A stretch of 64,000 bases of DNA from Pectobacterium parmentieri (GCF_001742145.1 NZ_CP015749.1:3472001-3536000); one strand, 5' to 3'; shown: positions 24,480 through 35,090, counted from the stretch's first letter. The notes: generated from the letters alone by a model not told the origin. A program made the numbers and translations.

Positions 24480-26164
24480 GCCTGAACACACCTTCTCACC
24501 CCTCTTCAGATACATCGGCGAAGACGCCACTGCTGCGCGTAGACGGCTTGAGCGTTACCTTTCCCAGCCCCTTCGGTCCGGTTCGCTCGGTTAAAAACCT
24601 TTCTTTTCAGGTCAATGCGGGAGAAATTCTGGCGTTGGTTGGCGAATCGGGTTCAGGGAAATCCGTCACCGCACGCACGCTGGTGGGATTATCCGGTGAA
24701 GGTGTCGATGTTCAGGCAAAGGCGATTGAACTCACGCGCCATGACGGTAGCCAGTGCGATTTACGCTATCTGACCGATCGCGACTGGCGGTCAATTCGCG
24801 GTCGCGAAATTGGTTTTGTTTTGCAGGATGCGCTGGTGTCTCTCGACCCGCTGCGCAAGATCGGGCAAGAAGTCGCCGAACCGATTCTGACCCATCGCCT
24901 GTTGCCTCGCCAGCAGGTTCCTGCACGTGTCGCCGAACTCCTGACGAAAGCAGGCATCCCCGACCCAGAGAATCGAGCCGCACAGTACCCACATGAGCTT
25001 TCCGGTGGCCTGCGTCAACGCGCGCTGATTGCTTCCGCCTTGGCTGCGGGTCCACAGTTGCTGATTGCCGATGAACCTACCACTGCGCTGGATGCTACGG
25101 TGCAGAAGCAGGTGTTAAAAGTCTTCACCGCATTGGCACAGGCGGGCCACGGTGTTCTGCTGATCACTCACGATCTTGCCGTTGTCGCAGACGTCGCGGA
25201 TCGCGTTATCGTCATGCAACAAGGTTCGCTGGTTGAAGGCGGAGAGGCACGACAGATCCTGTCAGCACCGACGCATCCCTATACCCGCAAACTACTGGCG
25301 GCGATCCCAACGGCCTCCACGCGTGGAAAATGGCTGGCCGGTGCCGATCCGTTACAGGGCAGTATTGCGCCATCGTTGACAACGGATCACATCACTACCG
25401 ACACGGTAGCGCTGACGGTGGATCGGATTGCCGTGTCATTCAAACGCCCGGACGGTAGCCGGATGCAGGCGGTGAATCAGGTTTCTCTCCAGATCAAACG
25501 CGGTGAAACACTGGGCATCGTCGGGGAATCCGGTTCAGGTAAAACGACGCTGGGGAAAGTCATTCTGGCGCTACAAAAGCCAGATAGCGGAGACGTTCGA
25601 TTAGCAGACAGCGCCTGGAGCACTCTGACAGAACGCGAGCGCCGACCGCTGCGTGCGCGCATTCAAACCATCACGCAAGATCCACTTAGTTCTTTCGATC
25701 CGCAATTTACCGTCGCCCAAATTTTGCGCCAACCGCTGCGCTTACGCCGCGATCTGAGCGAGAATGAAAAACAACGGCGCATTCTGACGCTGCTGGAATA
25801 TGTCGGGCTAACACCCGACCTACTGACCCGACGCCCGACGGCGTTATCTGGCGGGCAACGTCAGCGCGTTTCCATCGCACAGGCGCTGGCTTCGGAGCCA
25901 GAAATTCTGATCTGCGATGAGCCAGTATCAGCATTAGATGTCACCACACAGGCGCAGGTGCTGGATTTGCTGGTCGCGTTGCAGCGCCAGTTAGGGCTGA
26001 CGATGCTGTTCATCTCCCACGATCTGGGCGTCGTGCAGCACATGAGCCACCGCATTGCGGTAATGAAAGACGGGGATATCGTAGAAACCGGGCCAGTCGA
26101 GCAGATCTTCAACCAGCCGCAGCACCCTTACACGCGTTTATTGCTCTCGACGGTGGCGGAATAG
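24476..26164 (+). CDS. ABC importer ATPase with two fused nucleotide-binding domains
   Basis: 562 residues from ATG 24476, behind AAGGAGAG. Two complete NBDs are fused. The first has Walker A GESGSGKS near residue 55, signature LSGGLRQR near 174 and Walker B LLIADEPTTALD. The second has GESGSGKTT near 350, LSGGQRQR near 458 and ILICDEPVSALD. Each half ends with the HPYTR motif of oligopeptide-type ATPases. This GsiA-like fusion replaces separate DppD and DppF subunits and completes the four-gene importer. Confidence 0.92.
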   Translation: MSLNTPSHPSSDTSAKTPLLRVDGLSVTFPSPFGPVRSVKNLSFQVNAGEILALVGESGSGKSVTARTLVGLSGEGVDVQAKAIELTRHDGSQCDLRYLTDRDWRSIRGREIGFVLQDALVSLDPLRKIGQEVAEPILTHRLLPRQQVPARVAELLTKAGIPDPENRAAQYPHELSGGLRQRALIASALAAGPQLLIADEPTTALDATVQKQVLKVFTALAQAGHGVLLITHDLAVVADVADRVIVMQQGSLVEGGEARQILSAPTHPYTRKLLAAIPTASTRGKWLAGADPLQGSIAPSLTTDHITTDTVALTVDRIAVSFKRPDGSRMQAVNQVSLQIKRGETLGIVGESGSGKTTLGKVILALQKPDSGDVRLADSAWSTLTERERRPLRARIQTITQDPLSSFDPQFTVAQILRQPLRLRRDLSENEKQRRILTLLEYVGLTPDLLTRRPTALSGGQRQRVSIAQALASEPEILICDEPVSALDVTTQAQVLDLLVALQRQLGLTMLFISHDLGVVQHMSHRIAVMKDGDIVETGPVEQIFNQPQHPYTRLLLSTVAE

Positions 26165-26206
26165 CGATGTTGACGAAAGATTGAATGGTTAAAAACGCAA
26201 CAGCAT

Positions 26207-26226
26207 TGTACAACGATAAGTACATA
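26207..26226. promoter_or_regulatory. Probable YefM-YoeB operator
   Basis: TGTACA at 26207-26212 and GTACAT eight bases further on, just before the yefM ribosome-binding site GGAGG. TGTACA cores are the known binding motif by which YefM and YefM-YoeB repress their own operon in E. coli. Confidence 0.6.
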
Positions 26227-26238
26227 TAGGAGGTACAA

Positions 26239-26490
26239 ATGCGTACAATTAGCTACAGCGAAGCCCGCCAAAACCTATCAGCAACCATGATGAAAACGGT
26301 CGAAGACCGTGCTCCCATTCTTATCACCCGACAGAATGGCGAAGCCTGTGTGCTGATGTCTCTGGAAGAGTATAACTCTCTAGAAGAAACCGCGTATTTA
26401 CTGCGTTCTCCCGCCAATGCCAAAAGACTGATGAATGCAATCGAGAGCCTTAAGGCTGGCAATGGCGAAGAAAGAGATATCATTGAGTGA
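26239..26490 (+). CDS. yefM: Antitoxin YefM
   Basis: 83 residues. The N-terminal Phd/YefM DNA-binding domain is [40 protein letters not shown]. The C-terminal part, [20 protein letters not shown], wraps and inhibits YoeB. It is close to E. coli YefM. ATG 26239 follows GGAGGTACAA. It represses its own promoter, with TGTACA sites visible upstream. The toxin start overlaps the stop by GTGA, so the two are translationally coupled. Confidence 0.95.
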   Translation: MRTISYSEARQNLSATMMKTVEDRAPILITRQNGEACVLMSLEEYNSLEETAYLLRSPANAKRLMNAIESLKAGNGEERDIIE

Positions 26491-26741
26491 AGCCAATCTG
26501 GTCAGAAGCAGCATGGGAAGACTACCTGTACTGGCAGGATATCGATAATCGGATAGTCAAAAAAATCAATGAATTAATAAAAGAAATTCGCAGAACGCCT
26601 TTTGAGGGAAAAGGAAAACCAGAGCCGCTTAAACATAACCTTGCTGGCTTCTGGTCACGCCGTATCACCGAAGAACATCGTCTGGTCTATGCCATCACCG
26701 ATGACGCCATGATGATCGCTGCCTGCCGCTACCACTATTAA
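26487..26741 (+). CDS. yoeB: Toxin YoeB (ribosome-dependent mRNA endonuclease)
   Basis: 84 residues from GTG 26487. It matches E. coli YoeB closely: [60 protein letters not shown] and AACRYHY. The catalytic Glu, Arg and C-terminal His/Tyr of the RelE fold are all present, so the toxin should be active. It cleaves mRNA in the ribosomal A site when YefM is degraded. Same operon as yefM; it ends about 60 bp from the 3' end of rhaR. Confidence 0.95.
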   Translation: MKPIWSEAAWEDYLYWQDIDNRIVKKINELIKEIRRTPFEGKGKPEPLKHNLAGFWSRRITEEHRLVYAITDDAMMIAACRYHY

Positions 26742-26798
26742 CCGTTTAGTGATTCATCACACCTATAGCTAAAAAGAGTATGCGGGAAAAAAATAAAG

Positions 26799-27653
26799 TC
26801 ACTCCGCATCCAGGAAGCGCTGGCGGTAGGCGCTAGGCGAAACGCCGAACGCCTGATGGAACACCACAGAAAAGTAATTGCTGTCTTCAAAACCGCACAG
26901 TGCCGCAACTTCACCGATCGTTTGCAAGTCATAACGCAGCAGCTCCATCGCCTTGCATAGCCGTAGCTGGCGCAGGTAATGCGGCACGCTCATGCCAGTT
27001 TGTTCTTTAAAGCGCGAACGTAAACTACGCGCGCTAAAGTGGTGTTGTTCACAGAAAGCTTCAAAACGGAACGGTGCAGCAATACTAGCGCGCAGGGCAT
27101 TCATCAGCATATCTAGCTGGTGGGCATCCGCCAATTGCGGATTATCCGGCGTGTGGCGATAGCGCGCTGCCAACAGAGCGATCTGCAACAGCAACGCCTC
27201 ACTCAGTTGCAGCGACAGTGCATCCGATTTCATACACTCTTGCGTCAGCGCATCCACCTTCTCACGGATGGTATCCATGCCTTCCGAGCCCAAACACCAG
27301 TGGCGCTGGCTTTGTGGATGTTCTCCACCCGGCAGTAACATTTGCCAGTCGGCGGATAACGTCAGGCGATTGCGGATATAGAGAATGTTGTCCAGTTCAA
27401 GCTCATGGACGGATTCATAGCTGTGGCGATCGTGCGCGGAAACATAGAACATATCGCCGCGAGTAATACGGTAAGGCACATCATTCCAGAGGTGCAGACC
27501 ATTGCCCCGCCAGACAATGACCAGTTCGTCAAAATCATGATGATGCAGCGGGAACACCGGCTGTGGGTGCCGTTCGGCAACCATCACGGCATTCTTGTCA
27601 GTGAGGAAATAGTCTTCAGTCTGTAATTTCAAACCCCGTATTGCTGTCGCCAT
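26799..27653 (-). CDS. rhaR: Transcriptional activator RhaR
   Basis: 284 residues. An N-terminal cupin sugar-binding domain (FPLHHHDFDELVIVWRGNGL, ITRGDMFYVSAHDRHSYES) is followed by a C-terminal AraC double HTH (FCEQHHFSARSLRSRFKEQT, IGEVAALCGFEDSNYFSVVF). In E. coli RhaR with L-rhamnose activates rhaSR. It lies downstream of rhaS on the same strand with a 24-bp gap, the usual rhaSR operon order. The ATG at 27653 begins the conserved sequence. Confidence 0.92.
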   Translation of the reverse strand: MATAIRGLKLQTEDYFLTDKNAVMVAERHPQPVFPLHHHDFDELVIVWRGNGLHLWNDVPYRITRGDMFYVSAHDRHSYESVHELELDNILYIRNRLTLSADWQMLLPGGEHPQSQRHWCLGSEGMDTIREKVDALTQECMKSDALSLQLSEALLLQIALLAARYRHTPDNPQLADAHQLDMLMNALRASIAAPFRFEAFCEQHHFSARSLRSRFKEQTGMSVPHYLRQLRLCKAMELLRYDLQTIGEVAALCGFEDSNYFSVVFHQAFGVSPSAYRQRFLDAE

Positions 27654-27677
27654 TCCCTCACCCGCAGTTGCTATTGC

Positions 27678-28517
27678 CTACTCTTCACGAGAAAACGCCT
27701 GATGGCGTAGTGACTTGGGCGCCTGCGAGAATGCCTTGCGGAATTGCGTCGAGAAGTGATTGCTGTCGCTAAATCCACAGGCGTGCGCAATAGTGGTGAT
27801 CGAGTCATCACTCTGCTGCAACCGCCGACGCGCCTCCAGTAATCTTAACCGATTCAGATAGCGTTGTGGTGTCATACCCGTATGTTGTTTTAGCTGACGG
27901 TGCAGTGTTCGCAGCGGAAGCGAGAATTGATCGGCCAGACCACCCCAGTTAACTTCTTCGCTGTAATTATTTTGCAGCCAGCCCAACAGTGCCTGCACCC
28001 CCTGACGTTCAGAGCCGTTACCCTGCGTTTGGAAACAATGCTGACGCAGTTGCACCAAAATTTGCAAAAACAGGCTCTCGCTGGCGGCAATTGCTTCCGG
28101 CGCATCGCTTTGCGCCAGTTCCGCTAGACTGTTCAGCGACTGCTTTAACTGTTGCATTCCCGCCGCATTCACCTGCCACTGCCCTTGCCACTCGCCGTTC
28201 GGGCCATACGGCAAAAATGCAGCGATATCAGACAGGAAACGAAACCCGCGCGGCGAACGGTACAGCATGTTGGTCAGGCACAGCCCTTCTACATCTTCAA
28301 ACAGATGTCGGTCGTTATCGCGAACAAAGAACACCGTCCCGCTGCACAGCGCGTAGGGTTGGTCATTAAACACATGGACGCCAGCACCCTGCTCCACCAG
28401 CACAATTTCCCAGAAATCATGATAGTGCTCAGGAAAGGCCGTCTGTGGGGTACGCGGCTCTACCGCGACCGTCACGGCACGCGAAGTAAAAAAATCATCA
28501 CCACGAAGTAACGTCAT
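27678..28517 (-). CDS. rhaS: Transcriptional activator RhaS
   Basis: 279 residues from the ATG at 28517. The frame stays open 61 codons further upstream, but MTLLRGDDFFTSRAVTVAVE is the conserved RhaS start and the extension is not conserved-looking. Cupin domain (FPEHYHDFWEIVLVEQGAGV, GTVFFVRDNDRHLFEDVEGL), then the AraC HTH pair (ADQFSLPLRTLHRQLKQHTG, TTIAHACGFSDSNHFSTQFR). RhaS with rhamnose activates rhaBAD and rhaT. It is divergent from rhaB, sharing the 368-bp control region. Confidence 0.93.
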   Translation of the reverse strand: MTLLRGDDFFTSRAVTVAVEPRTPQTAFPEHYHDFWEIVLVEQGAGVHVFNDQPYALCSGTVFFVRDNDRHLFEDVEGLCLTNMLYRSPRGFRFLSDIAAFLPYGPNGEWQGQWQVNAAGMQQLKQSLNSLAELAQSDAPEAIAASESLFLQILVQLRQHCFQTQGNGSERQGVQALLGWLQNNYSEEVNWGGLADQFSLPLRTLHRQLKQHTGMTPQRYLNRLRLLEARRRLQQSDDSITTIAHACGFSDSNHFSTQFRKAFSQAPKSLRHQAFSREE

Positions 28518-28692
28518 TTCAGTTCTCCATTCAGCCTTTGGCAAAAACGCGACTTTTAAAAAATACAGCCGTTGAAAAAGGCAGCCTTTGAAAAAGAGTA
28601 GCCATAAGCCACAAAACCAGCCTTCAAATACCGTCACCCACGCACCATCTGACTGCACTTTTTTTAAGATCGCCCTGCCTAATTGATTGAAG

Positions 28693-28708
28693 TGTGGCAA
28701 GGATCACA
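28693..28708. promoter_or_regulatory. CRP-like site 1 in the rhaS-rhaB control region
   Basis: TGTGG-N6-TCACA, nine of ten consensus bases. It lies 177 bp before rhaB and 175 bp before rhaS, so it could serve either promoter. cAMP-CRP co-activation of both arms is established in E. coli. Confidence 0.6.
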
Positions 28709-28759
28709 CGGCTTTTTCCCTGTTTTTTTCATGGTTATTCTCTAAGTAATTCCTCAGAT

Positions 28760-28775
28760 TGTGAGCCCTTTCACG
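28760..28775. promoter_or_regulatory. CRP-like site 2 in the rhaS-rhaB control region
   Basis: TGTGA-N6-TCACG, nine of ten consensus bases, about 110 bp before the rhaB start and so on the rhaB side of the region. The RhaS half-sites between it and rhaB could not be assigned by eye. Confidence 0.6.
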
Positions 28776-28885
28776 GTCAGCTTTGTCATTTTGCCAATCG
28801 CCTGTTACAGGTGGCACTCACCGGAAGGTGGCTTCTGTTACCGATCCTTACACTGCAACACATTCAACGATAAGGAGTGGCGGCT

Positions 28886-30376
28886 ATGGCGGTGAAGAAT
28901 ATCGTGGCGGTGGATTTGGGCGCATCCAGTGGTCGGGTGATGCTAGCGACGTTCCATACCGCAACGCAGCATCTGACGCTGAAAGAAATTCACCGTTTCA
29001 ACAACACGCTGGTTTTTCAGGACGGTCATCACCAGTGGGATCTGGCAGCGCTGGAACGCGACATCCTTACCGGCTTACACCAAATTGATGCTATGGGTCT
29101 TGCCCCCGATAGCATTGGGATCGACAGTTGGGGCGTGGACTATGTGCTACTCGATAAAAACGGGCAGCGCGTCGGCTTACCCTATTCTTATCGCGACCAC
29201 CGCACCGACGGCGTGATGGCAGCCGTCACCGCGGAACTGAGTCGTGAGGCCATCTATCAGCGTACCGGCATTCAGTTTCTGCCGTTCAATACGCTGTACC
29301 AGCTCAAAGCGCTGTGCGACCTGCCTTCCGACGATCTGGAGCAAGTAGAACATTTGCTGATGATCCCCGACTATTTTCACTATCGCCTTACGGGCCAACG
29401 GGTTTGCGAATACACCAACGCCAGCACAACCCAACTGCTTAACCTGAAGCAGAAAACCTGGGACGGCGAACTGCTGGACTACCTTGGCGTACCGCGTCGC
29501 TGGCTGAGCAATCCGGTGCAGCCGGGGCACGCTGTCGGGAACTGGATCGCACCGAGCGGACGCCAGATCCCCGTCACCGCCGTCGCGACGCACGATACCG
29601 CCAGTGCAGTAGTCGGTGCGCCATTGCAGAGCCGCGACAGCGCCTACCTCAGTTCCGGCACCTGGTCGCTGATGGGCATCGAGAGTGATACCCCGTTTAA
29701 CTGTCCGCAGGCGCTAGCAGCCAATATCACCAATGAAGGTGGCGTAGACGGCACTTATCGGGTGCTGAAAAATATCATGGGCCTGTGGCTGCTACAGCGC
29801 GTTTGTCAGGAGCGTGACATCAAGGATTTAGGTGCGCTAATTCAGTCCGCCGCCGCCCTGCCCGCTTTCGTTAGCCTGATTAATCCTAATGACGATCGCT
29901 TTATCAACCCGCCGTCCATGCATCAGGCGATCCGTGACTATTGCCGTGAACACGGCCAACCCATTCCCCAGAGCGATGCCGAATTGACACGCTGCATTTT
30001 CGACAGCCTCGCCTTGCTCTACCGGCAGGTCGTACTGGAATTGGGTGAGTTGCGCCACGCACCGATCCGCCAGTTGCATATTGTCGGCGGCGGCAGCCAG
30101 AACGCGTTTCTGAACCAACTGTGCGCGGATGTATGCCAGATCCCAGTTCTCGCCGGGCCGGTCGAAGCCTCTACGCTTGGCAATATCGGCTGCCAACTGA
30201 TGGCGCTAGGTGCCGTCACCGACCTGACCGCATTCCGTCACATGCTGACTCATAATTTCCCTCTGCATCGCTATAACCCGCGTGCGGAGAGTGACTTTGC
30301 CGGGCACTGGCGTCGCTTTCAGGCGCTCAGCCAGCCAGAAACCGCCCCACAGGGCAAAAAGGAGACTACGCAATGA
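28886..30376 (+). CDS. rhaB: L-rhamnulokinase RhaB
   Basis: 496 residues from ATG 28886, eight bases after AAGGAG. A GTG at 28877 overlaps poor spacing. FGGY-type sugar kinase: phosphate-1 loop [31 protein letters not shown], the ATP-binding [13 protein letters not shown] and the C-terminal [18 protein letters not shown]. It phosphorylates L-rhamnulose to L-rhamnulose 1-phosphate in the cytoplasm. First gene of the rhaBADM run, with rhaA starting in its stop codon (ATGA). Confidence 0.95.
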   Translation: MAVKNIVAVDLGASSGRVMLATFHTATQHLTLKEIHRFNNTLVFQDGHHQWDLAALERDILTGLHQIDAMGLAPDSIGIDSWGVDYVLLDKNGQRVGLPYSYRDHRTDGVMAAVTAELSREAIYQRTGIQFLPFNTLYQLKALCDLPSDDLEQVEHLLMIPDYFHYRLTGQRVCEYTNASTTQLLNLKQKTWDGELLDYLGVPRRWLSNPVQPGHAVGNWIAPSGRQIPVTAVATHDTASAVVGAPLQSRDSAYLSSGTWSLMGIESDTPFNCPQALAANITNEGGVDGTYRVLKNIMGLWLLQRVCQERDIKDLGALIQSAAALPAFVSLINPNDDRFINPPSMHQAIRDYCREHGQPIPQSDAELTRCIFDSLALLYRQVVLELGELRHAPIRQLHIVGGGSQNAFLNQLCADVCQIPVLAGPVEASTLGNIGCQLMALGAVTDLTAFRHMLTHNFPLHRYNPRAESDFAGHWRRFQALSQPETAPQGKKETTQ

Positions 30377-31635
30377 GCACACCAATTGAAACCGCATGGC
30401 AGTTGGCAAAAGCGCGTTATGCCAGCCTGAATATTGACGTAGAGGCCGCGTTGGAACAGCTCGACCAGATTCCGGTGTCAATGCATTGTTGGCAGGGTGA
30501 TGATGTGGCCGGATTCGAGAATACCGGCGGACCTCTCACTGGCGGTATTCAGGCCACCGGCAACTACCCTGGCAAGGCGAGTACGCCGGATGAACTGCGT
30601 GCCGATCTGGAACAGGCATTTGCGTTAATCCCCGGCCCCAAACGGCTGAACCTGCACGCCATCTATTTGGAATCCGCACAGCCTGTCGCCCGCAACGAGA
30701 TTGCCCCCGAGCATTTCAGTTCCTGGGTCGCGTGGGCCAAACGTCACCAGCTTGGGCTAGACTTTAACCCAACCTGCTTTTCTCATCCGCTGAGTGCAGA
30801 CGGCTTTACGCTGTCACACCCGGACGAAAAAGTGCGCCGCTTCTGGATTGAGCATTGCCAGGCGAGCCGCCGGATTTCCGCCTACTTCGGTCGCGAACTC
30901 GGTACGCCATCCGTCATGAACATTTGGGTGCCGGACGGCATGAAAGATTTGACCATCGATCGTCTGGCGTTCCGTCAGCGACTGCTCAGCGCGCTGGATG
31001 AAGTCATCGCCGAACCGCTCGATCCGTCACACCATATTGATGCGGTGGAAAGTAAGCTGTTCGGAATAGGTGCGGAAAGTTTCACCGTCGGTTCCAACGA
31101 ATTCTATCTCGGTTATGCAGCCAGCCGCGGCACCGCACTCTGTCTGGATGCCGGACACTTCCACCCGACCGAAGTGATTTCCGACAAAATTTCCAGCGCG
31201 ATTCTCTATGTACCACGCCTGCTGCTGCACGTCAGCCGCCCGGTACGCTGGGACAGCGATCATGTCGTGCTGCTGGATGACGAAACGCAGGCTATCGCCC
31301 ACGAAATCGTACGCCATAAATTACTTAACCGCGTCCATATCGGGCTCGATTTCTTTGATGCCTCGATCAACCGCATCGCGGCCTGGGTCATCGGCACGCG
31401 CAATATGAAGAAAGCCCTGCTGCGCGCGCTGCTTGAACCTACGGAAACGCTGCGCACACTGGAACAAAATGGCGATTACACCGCGCGTCTGGCCTTGCTG
31501 GAAGAGCAAAAATCGCTGCCATGGCAGGCCGTGTGGGAACACTACTGCCAGCGCCATGACGTCATACCGGGCAGCGACTGGCTGCAACAGGTACGTCAGT
31601 ATGAAGAAACTATCCTCACTCAACGTCAAGGGTAA
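30373..31635 (+). CDS. rhaA: L-rhamnose isomerase RhaA
   Basis: 420 residues, the normal family length. Conserved parts are [66 protein letters not shown] and [11 protein letters not shown] with metal-ligand His, then VRWDSDHVV with paired Asp. It converts L-rhamnose to L-rhamnulose using divalent metals. It overlaps rhaB by four bases, so translation is coupled, and rhaD follows after 4 bp. Confidence 0.96.
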   Translation: MSTPIETAWQLAKARYASLNIDVEAALEQLDQIPVSMHCWQGDDVAGFENTGGPLTGGIQATGNYPGKASTPDELRADLEQAFALIPGPKRLNLHAIYLESAQPVARNEIAPEHFSSWVAWAKRHQLGLDFNPTCFSHPLSADGFTLSHPDEKVRRFWIEHCQASRRISAYFGRELGTPSVMNIWVPDGMKDLTIDRLAFRQRLLSALDEVIAEPLDPSHHIDAVESKLFGIGAESFTVGSNEFYLGYAASRGTALCLDAGHFHPTEVISDKISSAILYVPRLLLHVSRPVRWDSDHVVLLDDETQAIAHEIVRHKLLNRVHIGLDFFDASINRIAAWVIGTRNMKKALLRALLEPTETLRTLEQNGDYTARLALLEEQKSLPWQAVWEHYCQRHDVIPGSDWLQQVRQYEETILTQRQG

Positions 31636-31639
31636 GACT

Positions 31640-32464
31640 ATGCAAGCAATTCTCTCTTCCTGGTTTGTACAGGGAATGATTAAAGCCACCAGCGACATGT
31701 GGCTCAAAGGCTGGGACGAACGTAACGGCGGTAACGTCAGCCTGCGCCTGACGGCTGAGGATGTCACGCCTTATGAAAGCGATTTCTATCCGCAGCCGCG
31801 CCATGAAACGCTATCACAGCCGATGCCGGAACTGGCAGATTGCTGGTTTATCGTCACTGGCTCCGGCAAATTCTTCCGCAATGTTCAACTGGATCCGGCA
31901 GATTCACTGGTGGTGTTACAGGTCGACAGCGACGGCAAAGGCTATCGCATCTTCTGGGGATTGACCAACGGCGGCCTGCCAACCTCTGAACTGGCCTCGC
32001 ATTTTCAGTCGCACATTGTGCGTATGGGCGTGACCCACGGACAGGATCGCGTCATCATGCACTGCCACGCGACCAATCTGATTGCTCTGAGCTATGTGTT
32101 GGAGCTGGATACCGCCAAATTCACCCGTGAACTATGGGAAGGTAGCACGGAGTGTCTGGTCGTCTTCCCCGACGGCGTAGGCATTGTGCCGTGGATGGTA
32201 CCGGGCACCGATGCCATTGGCGATGCCACCTCCGAGCAAATGAAACGCCATTCTTTGGTACTGTGGCCATTTCACGGCATCTTCGGCACTGGCCCAACGC
32301 TGGATGATGCCTTCGGCCTGATCGATACTGCCGAGAAGTCCGCCGAAGTCATGGTGAAAGTGAGATCGATGGGCGGTAAGAAACAGACCATCTCTACCGA
32401 AGAGCTAATCGCATTGGGTAAACGTTTCGGCGTCACGCCACTGGAAGCCGCACTGCGCGTGTAG
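31640..32464 (+). CDS. rhaD: Rhamnulose-1-phosphate aldolase RhaD
   Basis: 274 residues from ATG 31640; the frame is open further upstream inside rhaA but [20 protein letters not shown] is the conserved start. Class II aldolase: [26 protein letters not shown], the zinc-binding His pair in [13 protein letters not shown] and a third His in [16 protein letters not shown]. It splits rhamnulose 1-phosphate into dihydroxyacetone phosphate and L-lactaldehyde. Third gene of the operon. Confidence 0.95.
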   Translation: MQAILSSWFVQGMIKATSDMWLKGWDERNGGNVSLRLTAEDVTPYESDFYPQPRHETLSQPMPELADCWFIVTGSGKFFRNVQLDPADSLVVLQVDSDGKGYRIFWGLTNGGLPTSELASHFQSHIVRMGVTHGQDRVIMHCHATNLIALSYVLELDTAKFTRELWEGSTECLVVFPDGVGIVPWMVPGTDAIGDATSEQMKRHSLVLWPFHGIFGTGPTLDDAFGLIDTAEKSAEVMVKVRSMGGKKQTISTEELIALGKRFGVTPLEAALRV

Positions 32465-32548
32465 TTCATATAACGGCCTTCAACCTCAAACCGCCGCGAC
32501 ATAACGTCGTGGCGTTCTGTTATGCCAACGATGATGGAGGACGCAGCC

Positions 32549-32863
32549 ATGTTGCGTAAAGCTTTTGTGATGTCGGTTTTTCCTGACTACCACGACGAAT
32601 ATCAGCGTCGTCATAACCCAATCTGGCCGGAACTGGCCGAAGTACTGAAAAACCACGGGGCGCACCACTACAGCATTTTTCTGGACGAGCAACGCAATCT
32701 GCTCTTCGGTTATGTAGAAGTAGAGTCTGAAGCGCGCTGGGAGGCAATTGCGCAAACGGAAGTCTGCCAACGCTGGTGGAAACACATGGGCGACGTGATG
32801 CCCTCCAACCCCGATAACAGCCCGGTCAGCGCTGCGCTGAAACCTGTGTTCTATTTGGACTGA
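32549..32863 (+). CDS. rhaM: L-rhamnose mutarotase RhaM
   Basis: 104 residues from ATG 32549, spaced correctly behind GGAGG. An earlier in-frame ATG at 32522 precedes that site and is unlikely. It matches Rha[61 protein letters not shown] and WWKHMGDVM. The conserved His and Tyr of the dimeric ferredoxin-like barrel interconvert alpha- and beta-L-rhamnose. Last gene of the rhamnose operon. Confidence 0.94.
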   Translation: MLRKAFVMSVFPDYHDEYQRRHNPIWPELAEVLKNHGAHHYSIFLDEQRNLLFGYVEVESEARWEAIAQTEVCQRWWKHMGDVMPSNPDNSPVSAALKPVFYLD

Positions 32864-33291
32864 GGAACACTTTGAACTAAGAATAATCCCACGGAGATAA
32901 TATAATAAATATATTACCTCCGTAACTTGATGAATAAAGAAATTAGTTGTCAGTTAACTAATAAATTCTGTTACAGATAATTGTTATTTTTAAAGATATA
33001 AATAACTAGAGATTGTTGATGACAGTCACATTTTATTTATCCTACTTGTGAATAGCTCCCCTTAGCGTCAATAATATAAACATTTATTAAAATAATGTTT
33101 ACCACCACCCCACCAAAACAAAACATCATCAAATTATTATTTATCGGTATTTAATATCGAAAAAATGACATCAATTAATTTTAAACTCCATTAATCCATT
33201 AAAGCCAATTTATCGAATTCCGTATTATAAAGATCTTATTTTCTCTGCCGTTATTACTACTACCTTTTCTATATAATCAATAAGAATAGCG
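32864..33291. other. Intergenic region between rhaM and the first chemoreceptor
   Basis: 428 very AT-rich bases. No ORF of protein-like composition, no clear terminator hairpin for the rhamnose operon and no recognisable operator were seen. Confidence 0.6.
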
Positions 33292-34869
33292 ATGAAATTC
33301 TCTCAACTCACAGTACTTTCCAAGCTGTTACTCGGTTTTTCCGTGCTGATAGCGATGATGTTGCTATTAGGTGTGGTTTCACTACTCCAGCTTAGCGTTA
33401 ATAATAGTCGTATTGATGAATTAAGCAGCAGCAGCCTACCTGGCGTGCGATATAGCCTGGAAATGCGCGGCGTGCTGTCTGAAACGCGTTTACAGCAAGT
33501 ACAGTATATTGACTCAAAAACCGCTGAGGAGCGTGAGGGCCACCGCAAGGAATTATTGCAAAACGCCGATGCCTTCCTTGCAGCATTTAAGAACTATCAA
33601 GCGGTTGCCAGCACTGAGGATAAAAAAGCGCTGATCAAAGTGATTGGTGAAAACTTCTCTGCTTTCAACTCAGTCAACGCCACGCTGATTGATATCGTGA
33701 ATCGGGGCGATCTGGCAGAAGCCAGTAAGATCAGTGGCGCAAGCTCCGGCAAGTATCGCAGCCAGCTTATGAAAGATCTGGCGAAACTGGTCGAAATGGA
33801 AGTCGCGACCACAAAAGGCATCGTAGACAGCGCCGAAACGACATACCGCACCTCGCAATACTATGTGTGGGGGCTAATGATGTTAGCCCTGCTAGCAACC
33901 GTTGCTATCGCTACGATTATCTCACGTAATATTTCTCGCCAACTCGGCGGCGATCCTCACTACGCCCAAGAAATCATGACCGAGATCTCATCCGGTAACC
34001 TGACAGCAGAAATCCAACTGCGTCAGGGCGATAACACGAGTCTGCTCGCTTCAATCAACCACATGAACCAACAGTTGATGAACATCGTGCATACCATCAT
34101 GAACGGCAGTGAATCCATCTCGCTGGCGTCAAGCGAAATTGCTCAAGGCAACAGTGACTTGTCACAGCGTACCGAAGAGCAGGCGGCGTCGCTGATTCAG
34201 GCATCGGCCAACATGCAGCAACTAACGCACACCGTGCGACAGAATGCGGATAACGCTAAAGAAGCCAGCCAGTTGGCGCAGCAAACGTCGGAAACCGCTT
34301 CTCAAGGCGGGCTTATCGTGGACGACATGCTTAAACGTATGCACGAGATCTCCGACAGTTCACAGAAGATCGTCGATATTATCGCGGTGATCGAAGGGAT
34401 TGCCTTCCAAACCAATATCCTGGCACTGAACGCCGCAGTGGAAGCGGCCAGAGCAGGAAGCGAAGGGAAAGGCTTTGCCGTTGTCGCTGGCGAAGTACGG
34501 ACGCTGGCACAGAAGAGTGCTAACGCCGCTAAAGAGATCAAAACGCTGATCGAGGGCACCGTTGAGAAGATCACTGACGGCTCCGCACGGGCAGATAAAG
34601 CCAGTCAGGCGATGTCGGAGATTGTGCAGTCGGTTAAAAAAGTGACGGATATCGTGGCGGAGATTTCTCAGGCATCCAACGAGCAGCATATCGGCATCAA
34701 GGAGATCAGCGTCGCGGTAGAACAAATGGATCGGGTCACCCAGCAGAATGCCGCATTGGTCGAAGAATCCGCTACGGCAGCACACGCGATGACAGAGCAG
34801 GGCGAACAACTGCGCGATGCCGTTCGTTTCTTCAAAGTTAATCAGGACCACATGCTGAGAATTCATTAA
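33292..34869 (+). CDS. Methyl-accepting chemotaxis protein (Tar/Tsr-like architecture)
   Basis: 525 residues. Transmembrane helix 1 is at about 10-33 (LLLGFSVLIAMMLLLGVVSLL), followed by a periplasmic four-helix-bundle sensor with RYSLEMRGVLSETRLQQVQ. Helix 2 is at about 190-212, then HAMP and a long coiled-coil signalling domain. The tip [20 protein letters not shown] near residue 370 binds CheA/CheW. The C-terminus (VNQDHMLRIH) lacks a CheR/CheB-tethering pentapeptide. The ligand cannot be read from the sequence. Monocistronic. Confidence 0.93.
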   Translation: MKFSQLTVLSKLLLGFSVLIAMMLLLGVVSLLQLSVNNSRIDELSSSSLPGVRYSLEMRGVLSETRLQQVQYIDSKTAEEREGHRKELLQNADAFLAAFKNYQAVASTEDKKALIKVIGENFSAFNSVNATLIDIVNRGDLAEASKISGASSGKYRSQLMKDLAKLVEMEVATTKGIVDSAETTYRTSQYYVWGLMMLALLATVAIATIISRNISRQLGGDPHYAQEIMTEISSGNLTAEIQLRQGDNTSLLASINHMNQQLMNIVHTIMNGSESISLASSEIAQGNSDLSQRTEEQAASLIQASANMQQLTHTVRQNADNAKEASQLAQQTSETASQGGLIVDDMLKRMHEISDSSQKIVDIIAVIEGIAFQTNILALNAAVEAARAGSEGKGFAVVAGEVRTLAQKSANAAKEIKTLIEGTVEKITDGSARADKASQAMSEIVQSVKKVTDIVAEISQASNEQHIGIKEISVAVEQMDRVTQQNAALVEESATAAHAMTEQGEQLRDAVRFFKVNQDHMLRIH

Positions 34870-34878
34870 TTCTCATCA

Positions 34879-34902
34879 GCCCCGTCGGCTACCCGGCGGG
34901 GC
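34879..34902 (+). terminator. Hairpin after the chemoreceptor gene
   Basis: GCCCCGTCGG and CCGGCGGGGC pair around a short loop, ten bases after the stop. The T-run is interrupted (ACCCCCCTTGTTT), so termination efficiency is uncertain. Confidence 0.5.
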
Positions 34903-35060
34903 ACCCCCCTTGTTTCTAATTAATTTCTTTAAGCCTCTTTCCCATCGTGCAATACGTCGCAGCAACACCCGCTGATGGGCAACAAGCCCACCTGATATCA
35001 CTCATGAGTGAACGTTGACGTCCGGTTTAGGGAAACGAAGTTATAGTTGCACCACTAAAC

Positions 35061-35090
35061 TACGTACTTTGTTTCTACGTACTTTGTTTC
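35061..35090 (+). repeat. Tandem 15-bp repeat in the mgtA upstream region
   Basis: TACGTACTTTGTTTC occurs twice, head to tail, about 50 bp before the leader ORF. Tandem GTTT-containing boxes can be regulator sites, but the 15-bp period differs from the 11-bp period of a PhoP box, so none is claimed. Confidence 0.55.

Noticed and set aside
35020..35060. PhoP box before the mgtA leader (GGTTTA near 35024)
   Set aside because: Only one half-site is present; no second GTTTA at the required 11-bp spacing.
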